Positions 1 to 12,000 are shown, counted from the first letter of the stretch. The stretch: 64,000 nucleotides of DNA from Oscheius dolichura (GCA_932521035.1 OW051495.1:9486001-9550000); one strand, 5' to 3'. Numbers and translations: made by a program. The notes: generated from the sequence alone by a model not told the origin.

Positions 1-820
1 AGGAGATCCGACTGGAGGTCCCGGTGGAGTTGGACCCATTACAGGTGTCGCACCCGGAGGTGTTGTTAATCCAGGAGGAACGGCTTTGGTAACCAACCCG
101 GCGGTTATAACAGCAGGAGCCTCAGGGATAATGGGAGCTATGGGAGTGACAGCTATTACTGCTAGCAATATTGTCGGAACAGAAATGTAAGTTTTTGTTT
201 TGTTTCAAAGCGAGCAAGGAGCCAAGACAGAACACAGTAGAAAGATAGTAAAGGGTGTCGTTTTCAGTCCGGGAACGTTTACCATCGGAGATACTTTAAT
301 CGTTACCGGATTCACACCTGGCTGCTGCCCACCAGGTCTCAGACAGGACGACTCTGTTTGGAGTGTGAATCTTCTCTCCGCAGCCCAAGCTCCCCTGGTC
401 CATATGGCTGTTAAAGTCGGCTGGACACGTTTTACCATCAACAGTGCTATCAATGGATGGACAGGGGCATGGTACCCACCACGACCAGCCATACAGGCTT
501 CCCCCTTCCGGCCCAATTCACCCTATACTATGCAGATTACAAACACTGCTACTATTCTTTCAGTAAGTTATTTTTTTGTCCAAAAGATGAGAAAAGAGTG
601 GAGCAGTGGGCCTACAATAATTTTCTTTCAGATTTTGATAAACAACCTTCCCTATAATTATCCAAATGTGGCAAGAACTGGTCTCAATGGCTACGCGGCT
701 TTGGGATTCGTTGGATATGATAAAGGACAGGTGTGCTCGGTTACCCTGGTCCGTGGCGGAGTCAGCACCGTCATTGCTATTGGAGCATCGCCTCTTTGTC
801 AAACTGGAATTGTTGGATAA
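1..820 (+). CDS. Galectin-like secreted protein, 5' truncated by window edge
   Basis: Three exons read as <1-186, 268-562 and 632-820 (stop TAA). Exon 1 encodes the end of a Gly/Val/Thr/Pro-rich linker (motif GVAPGGVVNPGG). Exons 2-3 encode a roughly 160-residue beta-rich domain opening PGTFTIGDTLIVTGF, then VHMAVKVGW, FTINSAINGW and QVCSVTLVRGG. This order (G.L.V.G, H..., NS...G.W) resembles the galectin (Gal-bind lectin) fold, but the canonical W-G-x-E-x-R sugar-contact run is not seen, so sugar binding is uncertain. The exon 2 length (295 nt) and both intron phases match the complete paralogue at 6888-8079, which shows what the missing start looks like: a signal peptide and Tyr/Gly-rich repeats. 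An extracellular or cuticle/surface role is inferred. The second intron is 69 nt, a multiple of three with no in-frame stop, so retention would stay in frame. Confidence 0.75.
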
Positions 821-1159
821 TCCACACTATATTTTTGTACATATACTATGAAAGATAAATCACTTTTACCTCGCTATGGTCACCGCTTTAAAAAAATTAA
901 AAGGCTCAAGGAGCAATCTTCCCCGAGCCATCCAATTATATGCTTCTTTATTATGTTTATTTATTAATTATAGAACTACATAACACGAACGGCCAGAAAA
1001 TGAAAGAATAAAACAAATGGAAAAGAAAGATAATAAAATGGAGCTTATTCTTCGCAGGACTCCTCCATTTTGGTAGTCGAACATTGGCTCATACTCTTGA
1101 TCTCTGCCCTGGCCAGTTATACCGCTCCTAATAAGCGTACTATATATAAAACCGGATTA
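821..1159. other. AT-rich intergenic stretch between convergent genes
   Basis: No coding potential seen. The stretch serves as 3' flank for both neighbours; T/A runs near 945-970 could supply poly(A) signals for the minus-strand gene. Confidence 0.4.
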
Positions 1160-3973
1160 TTACATTTGGGTTACGTCGTGCTTCTTTAAAAGACCCTTTA
1201 TAATGCTCCTGTACTGCGGGGTAACTCTCCTCAACATCTCAGGAGTCAAATGGGCTCCATCTTTTGTATAGGCCAGATAATTTGCTCTATTGTAGAAATA
1301 GTAAGTATCGGTTTCCTTTTCGAAGAATTTCTGTATATTTTTAGGTAAAAACAGAAGGTGTAAAGACGTTTTCACCTGTTGAACATCATTGTATTGGCAG
1401 TTACTACAATTTAGAGCTGCTAGACGGCGTCTATGATGGAATTGCTGCTCTTCTGTTTTCTTAAAAAGGTATACGGTAACTCGTTTAGCATAAATCTCAC
1501 AGCTCTGGACATTTTAAGATCTGATAGATCATAATTTCCTGTATAAAACCGTTGTGCAATAGTGTGGGATACTTGAAACCCGCTCCATAGGTAAGGAAAA
1601 TCAATGATGACTTCTTTTGCTCGAGAACTAGAATGAAATTGTTTTTATGAGTCTGAAACGGACCGAGCTCACCTATAGAAGTTCAAATGCTCTTGGAATT
1701 GCTGAAATATTCTATCTTCAGCCTTATTTTCTGAATTGAACGGGGCGAGTATGTCAGGTTCTCTGAAAAAAATACCAATCTCCTTAGAAACAGACGCATG
1801 TTTCAAGACAACGTTTTGTTTTTGAAAAGTAGCTGCCGTAAAACTTACATATGACCGTAAATAATCCAAATGATGTCGGGTTTCATCATTTCAACTACCT
1901 TATGAGCCGCAACGGTATATTCCGGAAAAGTTGCTGGATGAATTACCATCGGAACCGAGGCTGAATAGTCATCCTACTCGTTTTCTATCATAATCAACCT
2001 ACCAGCTCTTGCATACAGGCGGAGCTCTTTATATCTTCCATTAAAAAGTGGGTGAAGCAGGGGGAAGGCCCGATACGCTATGGAGTTTCCAATAATGAGG
2101 ATTTTCAATGAGCCATTGGAATACTGTAGGTTTATGGAAGATTAGGGAGGAAAGGAAGCCCTACGTCTTGGGATCTCAATAGCTGTGCGTCGGTGTACTT
2201 GGTCCAATCATCAGTAACATTGTCTGGCTGGCCAGGAAGCGGGAAAAAGACTTTCTCGTGTTCGACAATGTTCCAAGCAATAATTTCATCAACATCTGGA
2301 GTAACGAATGCCTGTTCCGGTTATAATGACTAACCATGTCCTTCGAGCTTTAAACCAGTACGAGCTAGAGGATAGGAGAGGTAGATGTTACGGCTAAAGT
2401 AGATGAAACCAACACAACCAATACAAATTAGGAAGCCGGAAAGAGCCGACCAGGTAATTATTGGTTTCTGAATTAATCAGATAAGAACTTAAAAAACTAA
2501 ACCTCGATAAATGAATGGATCAAAAAGGTAACCACAAATATAGCACCAAGAAGATAGATTGTCTCTGAACTTCTTTTTTATCGAAGAGCTCAAAAAGACT
2601 GGCCTTGAGTTGAAAAAGTAACGGGATGATAATATTTGTAAGCCGTAATAATGGGCCAGTGTACCAGATACATGGTGTAACTGATGTCTCCTATGTATAT
2701 CAGCACCTTATTCGACAATATCGCTCCAGGATTAGGTTTATTAGAGGAAATTATATAAGCTACTAGGAAGCAGGAGAGAATTCTATAAATTGAACTTAAT
2801 GATAGGAAGGAACCTTACCGAGCGACGTGTTCTTTTCCAGGGAAGTGAGGATTCCAGAGGGCCAATCCGACAAGGAAGACGATAATCAGGTTATTTAAAC
2901 AGGAGCCTTGGTACTGTTCCTTCTTCGGCGATTCCTCACTATCATTTAATTTCTCATATTTCCTTGTGTCGATGAAGTAAGGTAAAGGGTCTTGTAAGCA
3001 CACTATTCCGAGCAGAAATTCCCATACCCTGCAATTTCAATTATCCGTGGAGCTTGAACCGCGCCAACCTGCTGAATAACATAAAGTACGACACTTTTCC
3101 AGGTGTTAAAATTTGAGAAAGACATGAGATGAATATGGAGAGAAGGAGGAGAATATTTCTGAAAGATTTGCTCTTTTTGAATACTGCAATTCTTCTCGTT
3201 CTGCTCTCGAGCAACTTGAGCCTTACTATAGTTCTTTTCCAAAAAATAGGGATACAGTAATTTGTATCTGTTCGAGACCATTTGGGATCGGAGAACAAAA
3301 TCGCTAAGTTTGCCTGATTTTCAAGAAAACCCTGATTACTGTATCCCTATTTTTTGGAAAAGAACTATATTTACCTGGTTTTCGTCGAAAATTGATGACT
3401 AACAAAGATTATAAAAGGAGCAATGAGATAGAATTGTATTTCTATGGCTAGCGACCAACAATGAGTAAAAAATCGTGTTTCCGCTATCTTTAAAAAAGTT
3501 AAATAAATTCGAAGTCCCTTACTTGCTCCCAGTAGTCCTTCCATTTAAACATGGGGGCGATATTAGTTGCAAAGGTAAGAGTCCATTTTATGTCACGCAG
3601 GAGCTGCTCCCTATCCGGAAGAATTATAAGAAATGTTGATCCTGAAAATTAATTTAGCCAAGTTTGTTAAAGAAAGTTACTTACCTATGTACACGAGAAC
3701 CACAACAATATAATAGAGAGGAACTATTCTTCTGAATCTTCGGGTATAAAATTGAACAAGGCTTGCTCTGGAGAGAGTTTCTTTAGACAAAATGAGGGCC
3801 ATTAGGTAGCCCGACAAGACAAAAAATCTGAAAAACAAATGGCAAAAGGAAAATAAGAATAGGTACATATCAACACCGACGAAGCCGAGGGAAAAGGCAT
3901 CTGGCTGAAGATGGAATAACACAACGAGTAGAATGGCTATACCACGGAGAGATTGAAGATCTAACCTTTTCAT
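1160..3973 (-). CDS. OAC-type membrane O-acyltransferase (acyltransferase-3 plus SGNH domain), copy A
   Basis: Starts at ATG 3973 with MKRLDLQSLRGIAILLVVLF, the classic N-terminal signature of acyltransferase-3 (PF01757) proteins, followed by FHLQPDAFSLGFVGVD, FFVLSGYLM and RRFRRIVPLYY. First exons are 3867-3973 and 3685-3827. Further exons carry THCWSLAIEIQFYLIAPF, VWEFLLGIVC, YTMYLVHWPII and SFIEKPI, i.e. about ten membrane spans. The luminal C-terminal SGNH-like part has the nucleophile block IIGNSIAYRA and ends with DGAHLTPE, the expected Asp/His pair. The stop is at 1160-1162. Family knowledge: these proteins move acyl groups onto glycans or lipids; in nematodes they form the large oac family of mostly unknown substrates. 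One junction near 2580-2625 could not be put in frame, so an unseen intron or a small indel is possible. The intron at 3159-3374 holds a perfect 35-bp hairpin. Confidence 0.85.
3227..3369. repeat. Perfect 35-bp inverted repeat inside an intron of OAC copy A
   Basis: Arms 3227-3261 and 3335-3369 are exact reverse complements separated by 73 nt. Both lie inside the 216-nt intron 3159-3374, one arm starting a few bases from the 5' splice site. The transcript could fold into a stable stem that brings the donor closer to the acceptor. Most introns of this gene are 35-60 nt. Confidence 0.85.
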
Positions 3974-5062
3974 TTGGAGTGACCGAAAAGAATGGAAGAA
4001 GGTTAAGGGGAGAAGGACTTTTGTTCTGGAGAGATGAACTGTTTAGATACTTGACATACGCAGCATAGTAGATCTCAAATCGGGATCTCGCGCAAGTTGG
4101 GGGCATCATTTCTTGCGAGTTGAGTCTGAACACACGCGCTTTTCTACAAGCCAATTCAATCCGGACAGAAGAAAACCTCGGTAATAGAACCTTATATTTT
4201 AGGAAGTGTCGCCTACCTCTGACAACGTATCTCGATACCTATATCCCGGGTGCAAAAGGGCATAGAAACTGTTACGGCACTTGTTTTCAGTTTCTGTGAA
4301 ACATTTCCCTCGGCGGTGCAGTGAGGCTGAAAAAATAGGGCAAAATCGGCAAAAACGTCCTCCAACTGTAAACAAGCGCGGGTTTCCGAAAGATGTTCAG
4401 ATTTCTTTTAGTTGATCTATGGTATCACTTTCATCTTTTTTTCAGGGGTTTACTTTTTTGCTCCAGGGGAGATAACATGCGTTTCTCTGCTTCTGGGAAT
4501 ATCAAAAACCGTACAAGGAATACCATTTTTTGGATAACCGAAGCATGCCTCTCGTTGGAGTCTCTCATCTTGATACTTCGTGAAAAATTCTCGATTACGA
4601 CTGGTAGCTGTGAACGACCGGTTGCTCACAAAAGCGAGATTGCATCTACCCTATTATTATTCGAGATTGCATCTACCCTAATATTATTCGAGATTGAATC
4701 TACCCTATTATTATTTGAGATTGTATCTACCCTAATATTATTCGAGATTGCATCTAACCTATTATTATTCGTTCTTCAGAAACCTTCAAAATATGGAAAA
4801 CCATTTTACTCTGCAATTCTGTCCGATCACAATTTGTTGAAGATAGGAGCATGCCAAAGATGACCGAGAAGAGCAATGCCCCGTCAATGACACTTTTCAA
4901 ATGCTCCACTTTGCAAATCGCCGCGTTTTGGAACGATTCTTGTAATCCAGGACGTGCTGGGTAGGACGAAACAGATTGGTATCAACTTTTGGCCGTCAAA
5001 TGAAGATTTTGACCCTGCCTTACAGCCAAACAACCGTCATATACGGCTTACAGGATCCCGCC
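3974..5062. other. Divergent intergenic region with minisatellite
   Basis: Upstream region shared by OAC copy A (-) and the GT31-like gene (+). It contains the 27-bp tandem repeat at 4636-4770 and otherwise no recognised gene. An ATG-started 156-codon frame (4393-4863) runs through the repeat only because 27 is divisible by three. Confidence 0.4.
4636..4770. repeat. 27-bp tandem repeat, five copies
   Basis: Five consecutive 27-bp units begin at 4636, 4663, 4690, 4717 and 4744, consensus GAGATTGCATCTACCCTA plus a TTATTATTC-like tail. Units differ at one to three positions, so the array is fairly young. It lies between genes. Confidence 0.9.
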
Positions 5063-6537
5063 ATGTCTTTCATATGGCATTGTTTAATTGCTCTACTTTT
5101 ATTCACGATGGGTTTATTTCTATCAACTACAATAGATAGCTACACATATTATTCTTCAACAGAGTACGTAGTGGTAGAGATGGCTAGATCAAAAACTTCA
5201 GGATATTAGAAATGCCTTATTCGACATATTCCTCAGCCGCTACCGAGAAATTACCGAGGAGTGGAAGTCTTCTTTGCTGGGTTCTCACATCACCGAAATA
5301 TTTCAACACCAGAGTAAGTCATCTACAAAACGCAGGACTCCGACGTCAATGGGGATTGTCTGCTTGTTTGTTTGTCAGATAGGACAATGCCCGACGGGGT
5401 AAAGGGATTGATTTCCAAATCCCAGGCGCCCGTTTAGCAAACGCGGAAAAGGCCACCACAGGTCAAATCGGATAATTTGTGGTAACGACAGCCGGTGGTT
5501 GCCGGTTTCAGGTCCGCTGGTTTCAAATTAAATCATCTCCAGTGAAAGATGATCCCCAAGACAATTCGCGGGCCCGGAGCGCACGTGAACCATTCTAGTT
5601 TAAGTTCATGACAGGATACGAAAAATACCGCTCGAATTCTTTTTTTATTGTTCTCTGGTATAATTTTCCCGTTTGTAGGTGCCCGCTGTAAATGAAACAT
5701 GGCTAGAAAGATGTGCCCACGGCCAGTTTTTCACAACTGAACCAATAAGAGATGAATCAATTCCCTTCACCACTGTTTTTTCTGGTCTAAATGATGAATA
5801 TGAGAAACTGTTTTATAAGACGATGAGAGGATTCTATTACTCGTATCTCTTCATATCGCAGGACTTTGATTGCACATGAAGGTGTCATTCTCTTTTCAAC
5901 AGAGCTAATGCTTTCTTTTTAGGCGGACGATACGTTGTTGTAGAGCATTTGAGAGAATACTTGGAGCAGTTCAACGCCTCTGAACCTTATTATCTTGGCT
6001 ATCGGTATAAGTCCCTTGTAAGATGACAAGTAAGATAAGAAGACAAATTTTACAGAAAAATGGGTACAATTCTGGTGGAGCTGGCTATGTTCTCTCGAAT
6101 GGAGCAGTGAAACTCTTTGTGCAGGAACTCTACCACAACCGGACACTTTGCCCCTACGATGAGAATGAAGACATCGGACTAGGGAGGTAAATTAGCGTGT
6201 TCTGGAACTGGAGACGAATATTTTAAAGATGTCTGGCAAGTCTCGGAGTGTATCCAATGGACACAAGAAATTCCAACGCGCAGCATCGATTTCTAGCTGA
6301 TTCAATCCGGTATCATTATGAACTCTCTGAAGATGATCCGATGTACATCATGTGACCAGAGAAAAGGGTAGAGTGTCTTTAGGGTTGCTTATTTTTTAAC
6401 TGTAGAAATATGAGGCGTTTGCTCCCGAGCTCATTACAATGCATCATCAAACTCCCGACGAAATAAGGATGATAGAACTTCTGTTATATGGCTTGAACAG
6501 TCCGAAATTGTCCAAGTATCACTCTACGAAAAAATGA
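5063..6537 (+). pseudogene. Core-1 beta-1,3-galactosyltransferase-like (GT31) gene, catalytic motif lost
   Basis: Homologous to C1GalT/T-synthase and to the intact copy at 18302-19518. Exon 1 (ATG 5063; in-frame ATG also at 5000) encodes a signal-anchor helix (IALLLFTMGLFLS). Further exons: about 5212-5313 (LLCWVLTSPKYFNTR), 5679-5881 (VPAVNETWLERC), 5923-6017, 6056-6186 (GGAGYVLSNGAVKLF), 6229-6367 and 6406-6537. Damage: the region that should read W-Y-x-K-A-D-D-D-T around the exon 3/4 junction is broken. Exon 3 runs into TGA after DFD, and exon 4 starts GCGGACGATACG and shifts frame, so the metal-binding DxD motif is lost. An in-frame TGA sits at 6353-6355 before a recognisable last exon (ITMHHQTPDEIRM). 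Intron 2 holds a dispersed repeat. A weak GC donor could rescue the reading frame but not the DxD. The exon 1/2 junction is not resolved. Confidence 0.7.
5335..5560. repeat. Dispersed repeat R1, copy in GT31-like intron 2
   Basis: Shares ordered blocks with 45960-46165: GTAAAGGGATT, AATCCC, GCCACAGGTC-AA-CG-ATAATT, CGACAGCCG and CCGCTGGT. A shorter relative of its head (CTATGGTGTCTGTCCGTCTG) is at 25330. Probably an old non-autonomous DNA element; no ORF seen. Confidence 0.6.
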
Positions 6538-6844
6538 TAATAATAATTTTTGCCCCACTTTTAAATGCCTACTATAGATCTAAAAGACAGCTCGATTGTT
6601 ACAGGTAAAAATGGTAGTATATTTTTTGGCAGAGAGGAGAGGAAAAGAGTAGGATACAATTGACAAGTGTATGTGTGCTTCCATTCGCCCCAAAAACAAT
6701 CCAAATATTTCCGAGGACAGCCGAACCCAGATCAAACATCCCCTCCTGCCTTTTTTTTCTGGGAATGCTTTCGCATAAAAATTCCAACTGACACACAAAT
6801 ATATTTATCCAATGACCTCACTTATTATGTTTTAAAAAAGTCCC

Positions 6845-6851
6845 TATAAAA
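6845..6851 (+). promoter_or_regulatory. TATA box of the complete galectin-like gene
   Basis: TATAAAA lies 37 nt before the ATG at 6888, implying a very short 5' leader. Confidence 0.5.
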
Positions 6852-6887
6852 TGGCTTTGAATAGAACAAAAACAACTACCACTTTTC

Positions 6888-8079
6888 ATGGAAGTTCTTA
6901 TTCTTTTGGCCCTTATTGGGTCGACTTCGGCTCAATACCCAGTCAGCCCCTATTATAGTACGACTTCAACAACATCAATCTATCCCTATTATGGAGGATA
7001 CTATGATACCGGCTACGGTTATCCCTATAGTGGAACTAGCGGCTATAGTTATCCCTACACTGGGCCATCTAGTTATGGGTATCCATATACTGGATCAACT
7101 GGGTACGGTTACCCTTATTTTGGAAATACTGAGTACGGTTATCCGTATTCTGGAAACACAGGATATGGTTATCCTTATACTGGAAATAGCGGTTATGGTT
7201 ATCCCAATACTGGAACAAGTGGTTATGGTTACGGTAGCTATCCTTATTACGGTTATACTGGAAGTCTCCTGGGCGGTGGTGGATACGGCTACCTTAATGG
7301 ATATCCGTACACTGGAATTGGAACAGGAACGGGAGTTGGGACCGGCATCGTTGGAGACCCGACTGGAGGTACGGGAGGAGTTGGAGTCATTACTGGTACC
7401 GCACCCGGCGGTGTGATTGGCGTTGGAACGATCACAGGTGGTACGGGACTTACATCTCTTTCTAGCACTATCCTCGGAGTGAATATGTGAGTTTTCCCTT
7501 AAAAAAAGTCGAACAAAGATCAACTTTCAGTCCAGGAACATTCACAACGGGCGATACCCTGATTGTTACTGGAATCGCTCCCAATTGTTGCCCAGCAGGA
7601 GTCCAAGCAGGCCAAGGTGTCTGGAGTATCAGTCTTCTCGCTGCGAACTTGTCTCCCATTTGCCACATTGCCATAAAGTCCGGCTGGAGAAATTTGGTCA
7701 TCAACAGTGCTCTAAATGGCTGGAACGGTGTATGGACTTCACCAACTCCACAGCTTCAAATTTCTACCTTCAGTCCTAATTCACCCTACACTGTACAGTT
7801 CACAAATCTGCCTACTGGCCTTTCGGTAAGTTCGTTGGCCTGTAGTTTTACCAAAAGCAGTCACCCATCCTTGAAAATCTAAAAATTGCAATTTGTGTTT
7901 TTCAGATCCAGATGAATAACCAACCCTACACGTATCCCCATATGCTCGGTGGTGGTGTCAATGTCTACGCTGCCTTGGGCTTCGTCGGTTATGCAACGGG
8001 ACAGGTGTGCAGTGTTGTTCTGATCCGTGGCGGAGTCAGTAATGTCCTCGCTCTTGGATCATGTGCAACCGTTGGATAA
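6888..8079 (+). CDS. Tyr/Gly-rich repeat protein with C-terminal galectin-like domain
   Basis: Exons 6888-7486, 7531-7825 and 7906-8079 join in frame to 355 residues. Residues 1-15 (MEVLILLALIGSTSA) are a signal peptide. Residues ~20-125 hold about ten imperfect repeats of the form GYGYPYTGNTGYG. Residues ~130-200 are a Gly/Thr/Val linker (GTGTGVGTGIVGD). The last ~155 residues form a galectin-like domain: PGTFTTGDTLIVTG, ICHIAIKSGW, LVINSALNGWNGVW, FSPNSPYTVQF and QVCSVVLIRGG. The H, K/R, N and W positions of galectins are recognisable, but the E-R pair is not. Tyr-rich GYGYPY tracts recall structural or adhesive secreted proteins, possibly dityrosine cross-linked. A surface-coat, cuticle or mucus role is inference. 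The truncated paralogue at 1-820 has the same domain order, so the pair is a local duplication with OAC A and the GT31-like gene between them. Confidence 0.85.
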
Positions 8080-9003
8080 TAATTATCTTGTCATTTCTTT
8101 TTGTACATAAACAATGGAAAATGAAGAATTCATAGCTCTCAAATTATCAACGTTTTACAGCCATTATGGGCCAATGTACCCTCCAGCTTCGCTCCAAAGC
8201 GGCAAATTTCTTGTCGGATAGCTTCCATTTTAAAAGATCGACAGTTCCTTTTCCTTCAGGAATCGATCCTTCCGCACTGACAAGCATTTCTATTTCTAGG
8301 CAAGCAGCCAACATGCGGGTTAATGAAGCGAACCCGCCCGATTCCTGTGATTTCAGAAAGTCGGGACTATTTGAAAGATCGCCTGCATTCTTGACAAGAA
8401 CATGTTTCATAGTCATTCCAAGGGAATCATCTTTTTTTTCTATTTTACAAACGAAAAGGTTTCTGTTAGCTTATGTTTAACGCATATTCCTTTGGCTACC
8501 AGTTTTAACTGAGAGGTCTTAAAAGAGGACTTCATAAATTCGGTGCCCAAGAGTGATCAGGACGTGATGAAACATCAAAGCAGCAAATGACCTCAACTAT
8601 AAATCTGTAATCTTCTGATACCGCCGAACAGACAGGTGGACCAAGGCGAACAATAGATGGTAATCTTATTTTATGCCTCCGATCAGACTGCCTTCAATAC
8701 AACAAATATGTGAAATAGGGAATAGGTGAAAGTAAGAAGATGCAACTCTGGATCTCCAAGAAAATTACTAGTAGACGGAGATCTCCCCATTTGCAGAGTA
8801 GGACGACCGACTGACAATTTGTTGGATAATTCTGCCAGAAACGGCTCGATCTCTGGGGCGTATGTGAGATCCAAGAATTTTTCGTTATTCTGGTTTTTAA
8901 CCTTGACTATCTTTCCAGATCTTGCCAACTATTGCCGTAGATTATAATCGTCTCTCACTTGGATACCTGGCAGGGAGGGATCTATTTCTATTCCCGTCCG
9001 GAG
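8080..9003 (-). CDS. Possible small gene of unknown function (low confidence)
   Basis: Not recognised. On the minus strand, ATG 8416 opens an 89-codon frame to 8147 (MTMKHVLVKNAGDL ... HWPIMAVKR) with ordinary amino-acid composition. Upstream, 8683-8928 has a second open frame (motifs YAPEIEPFLAEL and LSVGRPTLQMGRSP) without an ATG, which could be another exon. No convincing splice pair joining them was found. The stretch otherwise serves as the upstream region of the DUF288 gene on the other strand. It could be noncoding. Confidence 0.2.
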
Positions 9004-12000
9004 ATGCGGAAGTTTCGCAACCAGCTGTTTTCTGCTGGGGCTTCTCTCTTTTCGACCAAACGCGCTTCCCCTGTACTGTTTTTCGTTATTTTTGGATTAA
9101 TTAATTTGACTATTTATTGTTATTGCTATTACTATTATTATTCGTCCCTGCAGCAGTTTCAAAAGGCTAGAAGACTTTGGTAAGTCCATCTGGCGGCTGG
9201 ATAGTTTTAAGAAACTCCCGAGCCGTCTATTGTTTCTTCTTTTAGGAGCAATTGTTTACACTCCCATCATGAGGAAGAGACTAAAATTGGCAAAAGAGAA
9301 ATAAACGAAGCCAGATCTAAATGGATGATTGTTACTTCAATACAGTATCCCACCAAAGATATAGAGGTTTAGAAACTTTCTCGCTAGGCAATAATTGTTT
9401 TTTTAGAATCTGGCCAACCAACCGGGATGGCAACTTCTCGTAGTGGCCGACGTTAAAACTCCCGCCAATTGGAGCTACCCTAATGTTGAATTTTTGAGTG
9501 TCGACCAACAGGAGATGCTTTTTGGCCAGTTCAAAATACCCTATAACAGCTATACAAGAAAGAATTTGGGATATTTGTATGCCATTATGAAGGGGGCTGA
9601 ATGGATTTATGACACGGATGATGACAATAAACCCTACGGTAAGTTTCTACCTTTCCTGACAGATCGGTGCTGCTTTTAGGGCTTGGTCTTGATCAGTTTG
9701 ACTACTCTTCTACAGTAAGCGGTCTAACCTACGCTCCTTCCGCGTCTGCCAATCTCTCGCAGAAATTATTCAATCCTTATCAATTTTTCGGCTTTAAAAA
9801 CATGTGGCCGAGAGGATTCCCTCTGGAGTATTTGAAAAACCACAAAAATGGACGGGACCAGATGATCTCCTGTCGGAGAATGAAAACACCAGCGGTTCAA
9901 CAAGGACTAGTCAAGGCGGATCCGGATGTCGACGCCGTTTATCGGTAATTACTTGATGCCGTACACTTTGTGACAACGCAGCATATCAGATTGATCCATG
10001 CGGACCAGGATAAGGGTTTGAATGTTGAGTTCAACAATCTCGCGCCTCCAATAGTCCTGAATTCGGAAAGTTTCGCCCCTTGGAACTCGCAGAACACCCT
10101 CTTCCACTACAACGCCTTCTTTTTGCTGTACCTTCCGACAACTGTAGCTTTTAGGTAGCAATTTCTTTCTTTTAAAAAGAAGTACGGTTGCAGAGTGACC
10201 GACATTTGGAGATCTTACTTCGCTAACAAGCTTCTCGCCCTTATTGGAGAAAACATGGCCTTTTATCCGACAAATGCCGTCCAAATAAGGAACGCTCACA
10301 ACTATTTGAGCGATTTTCATCAAGAAATGTAGGCATTTTGGTTTAATTTAGCTAGAAGAAGTTTAGAGACGTTTATGAAAAGACGGGAAAGATCATAGCG
10401 CTTCTGGATAAATGGAAATGCCGACACGATACAATTCAAGCCTGTACTTTGGAATTGGCCGACTTATTTGTGTAGGTTGCTCGTTTGTCTGGAGAGACTC
10501 TTTGACTGTTCCAACTGCAACATCGTCTTTCTAGGGATCAGCAGTTCTTTGAGAAAGAAGATCGCTATCTACTTGGAAGGTGGATTGATGAATTGACGCA
10601 TGTTGGCTATGGGTTTCCTCGAATGTCTTCATCTTCTTCCTCTAATTTTGCCATGAACGAAGAAGGGGTGCCAAACAATTGTCGTGCAGCTCATCTTGAT
10701 CTCGGAACTGACATTTACAATTCTGAAAATGTTTTGTTTTCTCCTAGAACTATTTATCCCGATTTTTAGGATATCACACGAGCTGTCGATGCTCTAAACG
10801 ACTTTGGAGAGATAGTAGAATGGTGTGAAGGTAAGGCGGACTTCGATATACCCATTTTCTACCGTTTCAGGGTCAGTAAACGTTTCCTTTCCCTCCCCGA
10901 AGGCGTTTTCTCAACATTTCCATAGAAAGAAGTCATTGCATCAAAAAAAGAATACTGTATGTTACCCCCTGCTTCATATCTGTGTCTAATTATTTCAGGT
11001 ATTGGTTCTCATTAATAATTTCCCTTGGCAAGCACCTAAATCTTCTTCTGCGCCTGCTAACAGACTTCTTCAACAATTATCCCAATTCTTGGAACTGGAT
11101 CACCCTTCTTCCCTGGCTGCCATCGGGATTCTTCAACGACTGTATGCTCCCTTCTTCAAGACCGTTATATTTTGTGGAACATGGACGAATGATTACGAAA
11201 CAACTGGGCAGTTAGATCCATTGGAACCTCTAAACTTTGTGAACATTACCCTGGATGAAATGAGAGGAGGAAAGTCTTATGGTTACTGTATATCAAAAAT
11301 AAGAGACCTGAGATTGCAGAATGTGACGGGTGAGTGCATTTGGAATGCCTCGTTGTCCGGACAAACCCCTTACCCGTTTCTAGATATTGACAGAGATTCC
11401 ACATTCAGGTTATTATTTTCTGGCGGATGATGCAATTTTTAACTTTTGGCATGATCTTCCTCTAGACGAAGTAATCAGTCCTGTGGTAACCATGAAGGAC
11501 AGCATTAATTGGGAGCCGGAAACCATAGAAGACGTTCTAAAACTTATTGAGGTGAAATACAAGGACGGCGAAATTGTCCAGAAGACATGGGAAAAATATA
11601 AAGAAGGGGTACGTGGAGATTATAATTTTAACTTCATGACATTTCAGTTGATACGGAATAACGGTGAAATTGATATCAGAACTCATTTTCTCAATGAAAA
11701 TCGGGCAACTCTCTCCGATTTTTTGTATCTTCCGGCAGAACAAGTTAATTATTTTGCCAATTGGATGGAACTGTTTGTGGAAGCCCAAGTTTTTGTGGAG
11801 ACTGCTTTTGGCAAGATAATGGACTCCATCACCTACACAAGGCAAGCCATTTTCTTCCTCAAACCTGGATGATTTAGAGGAGGAAATTTTACATATTTAT
11901 GGGATGGAAAACGAGATCGTGTCTACGATTTGTACAAGAAAGAACTACTGGGTATACATCCGGTGAAATTGAGTGCAGTTCATGGGAAAAGAACTACCAG

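Noticed and set aside
4393..4863. 156-codon ORF as a gene
   Set aside because: Open only because of the 27-bp repeat; no splice structure or domain.
8147..8928. Confident two-exon gene
   Set aside because: No convincing splice pair or start; retained only as a low-confidence entry.
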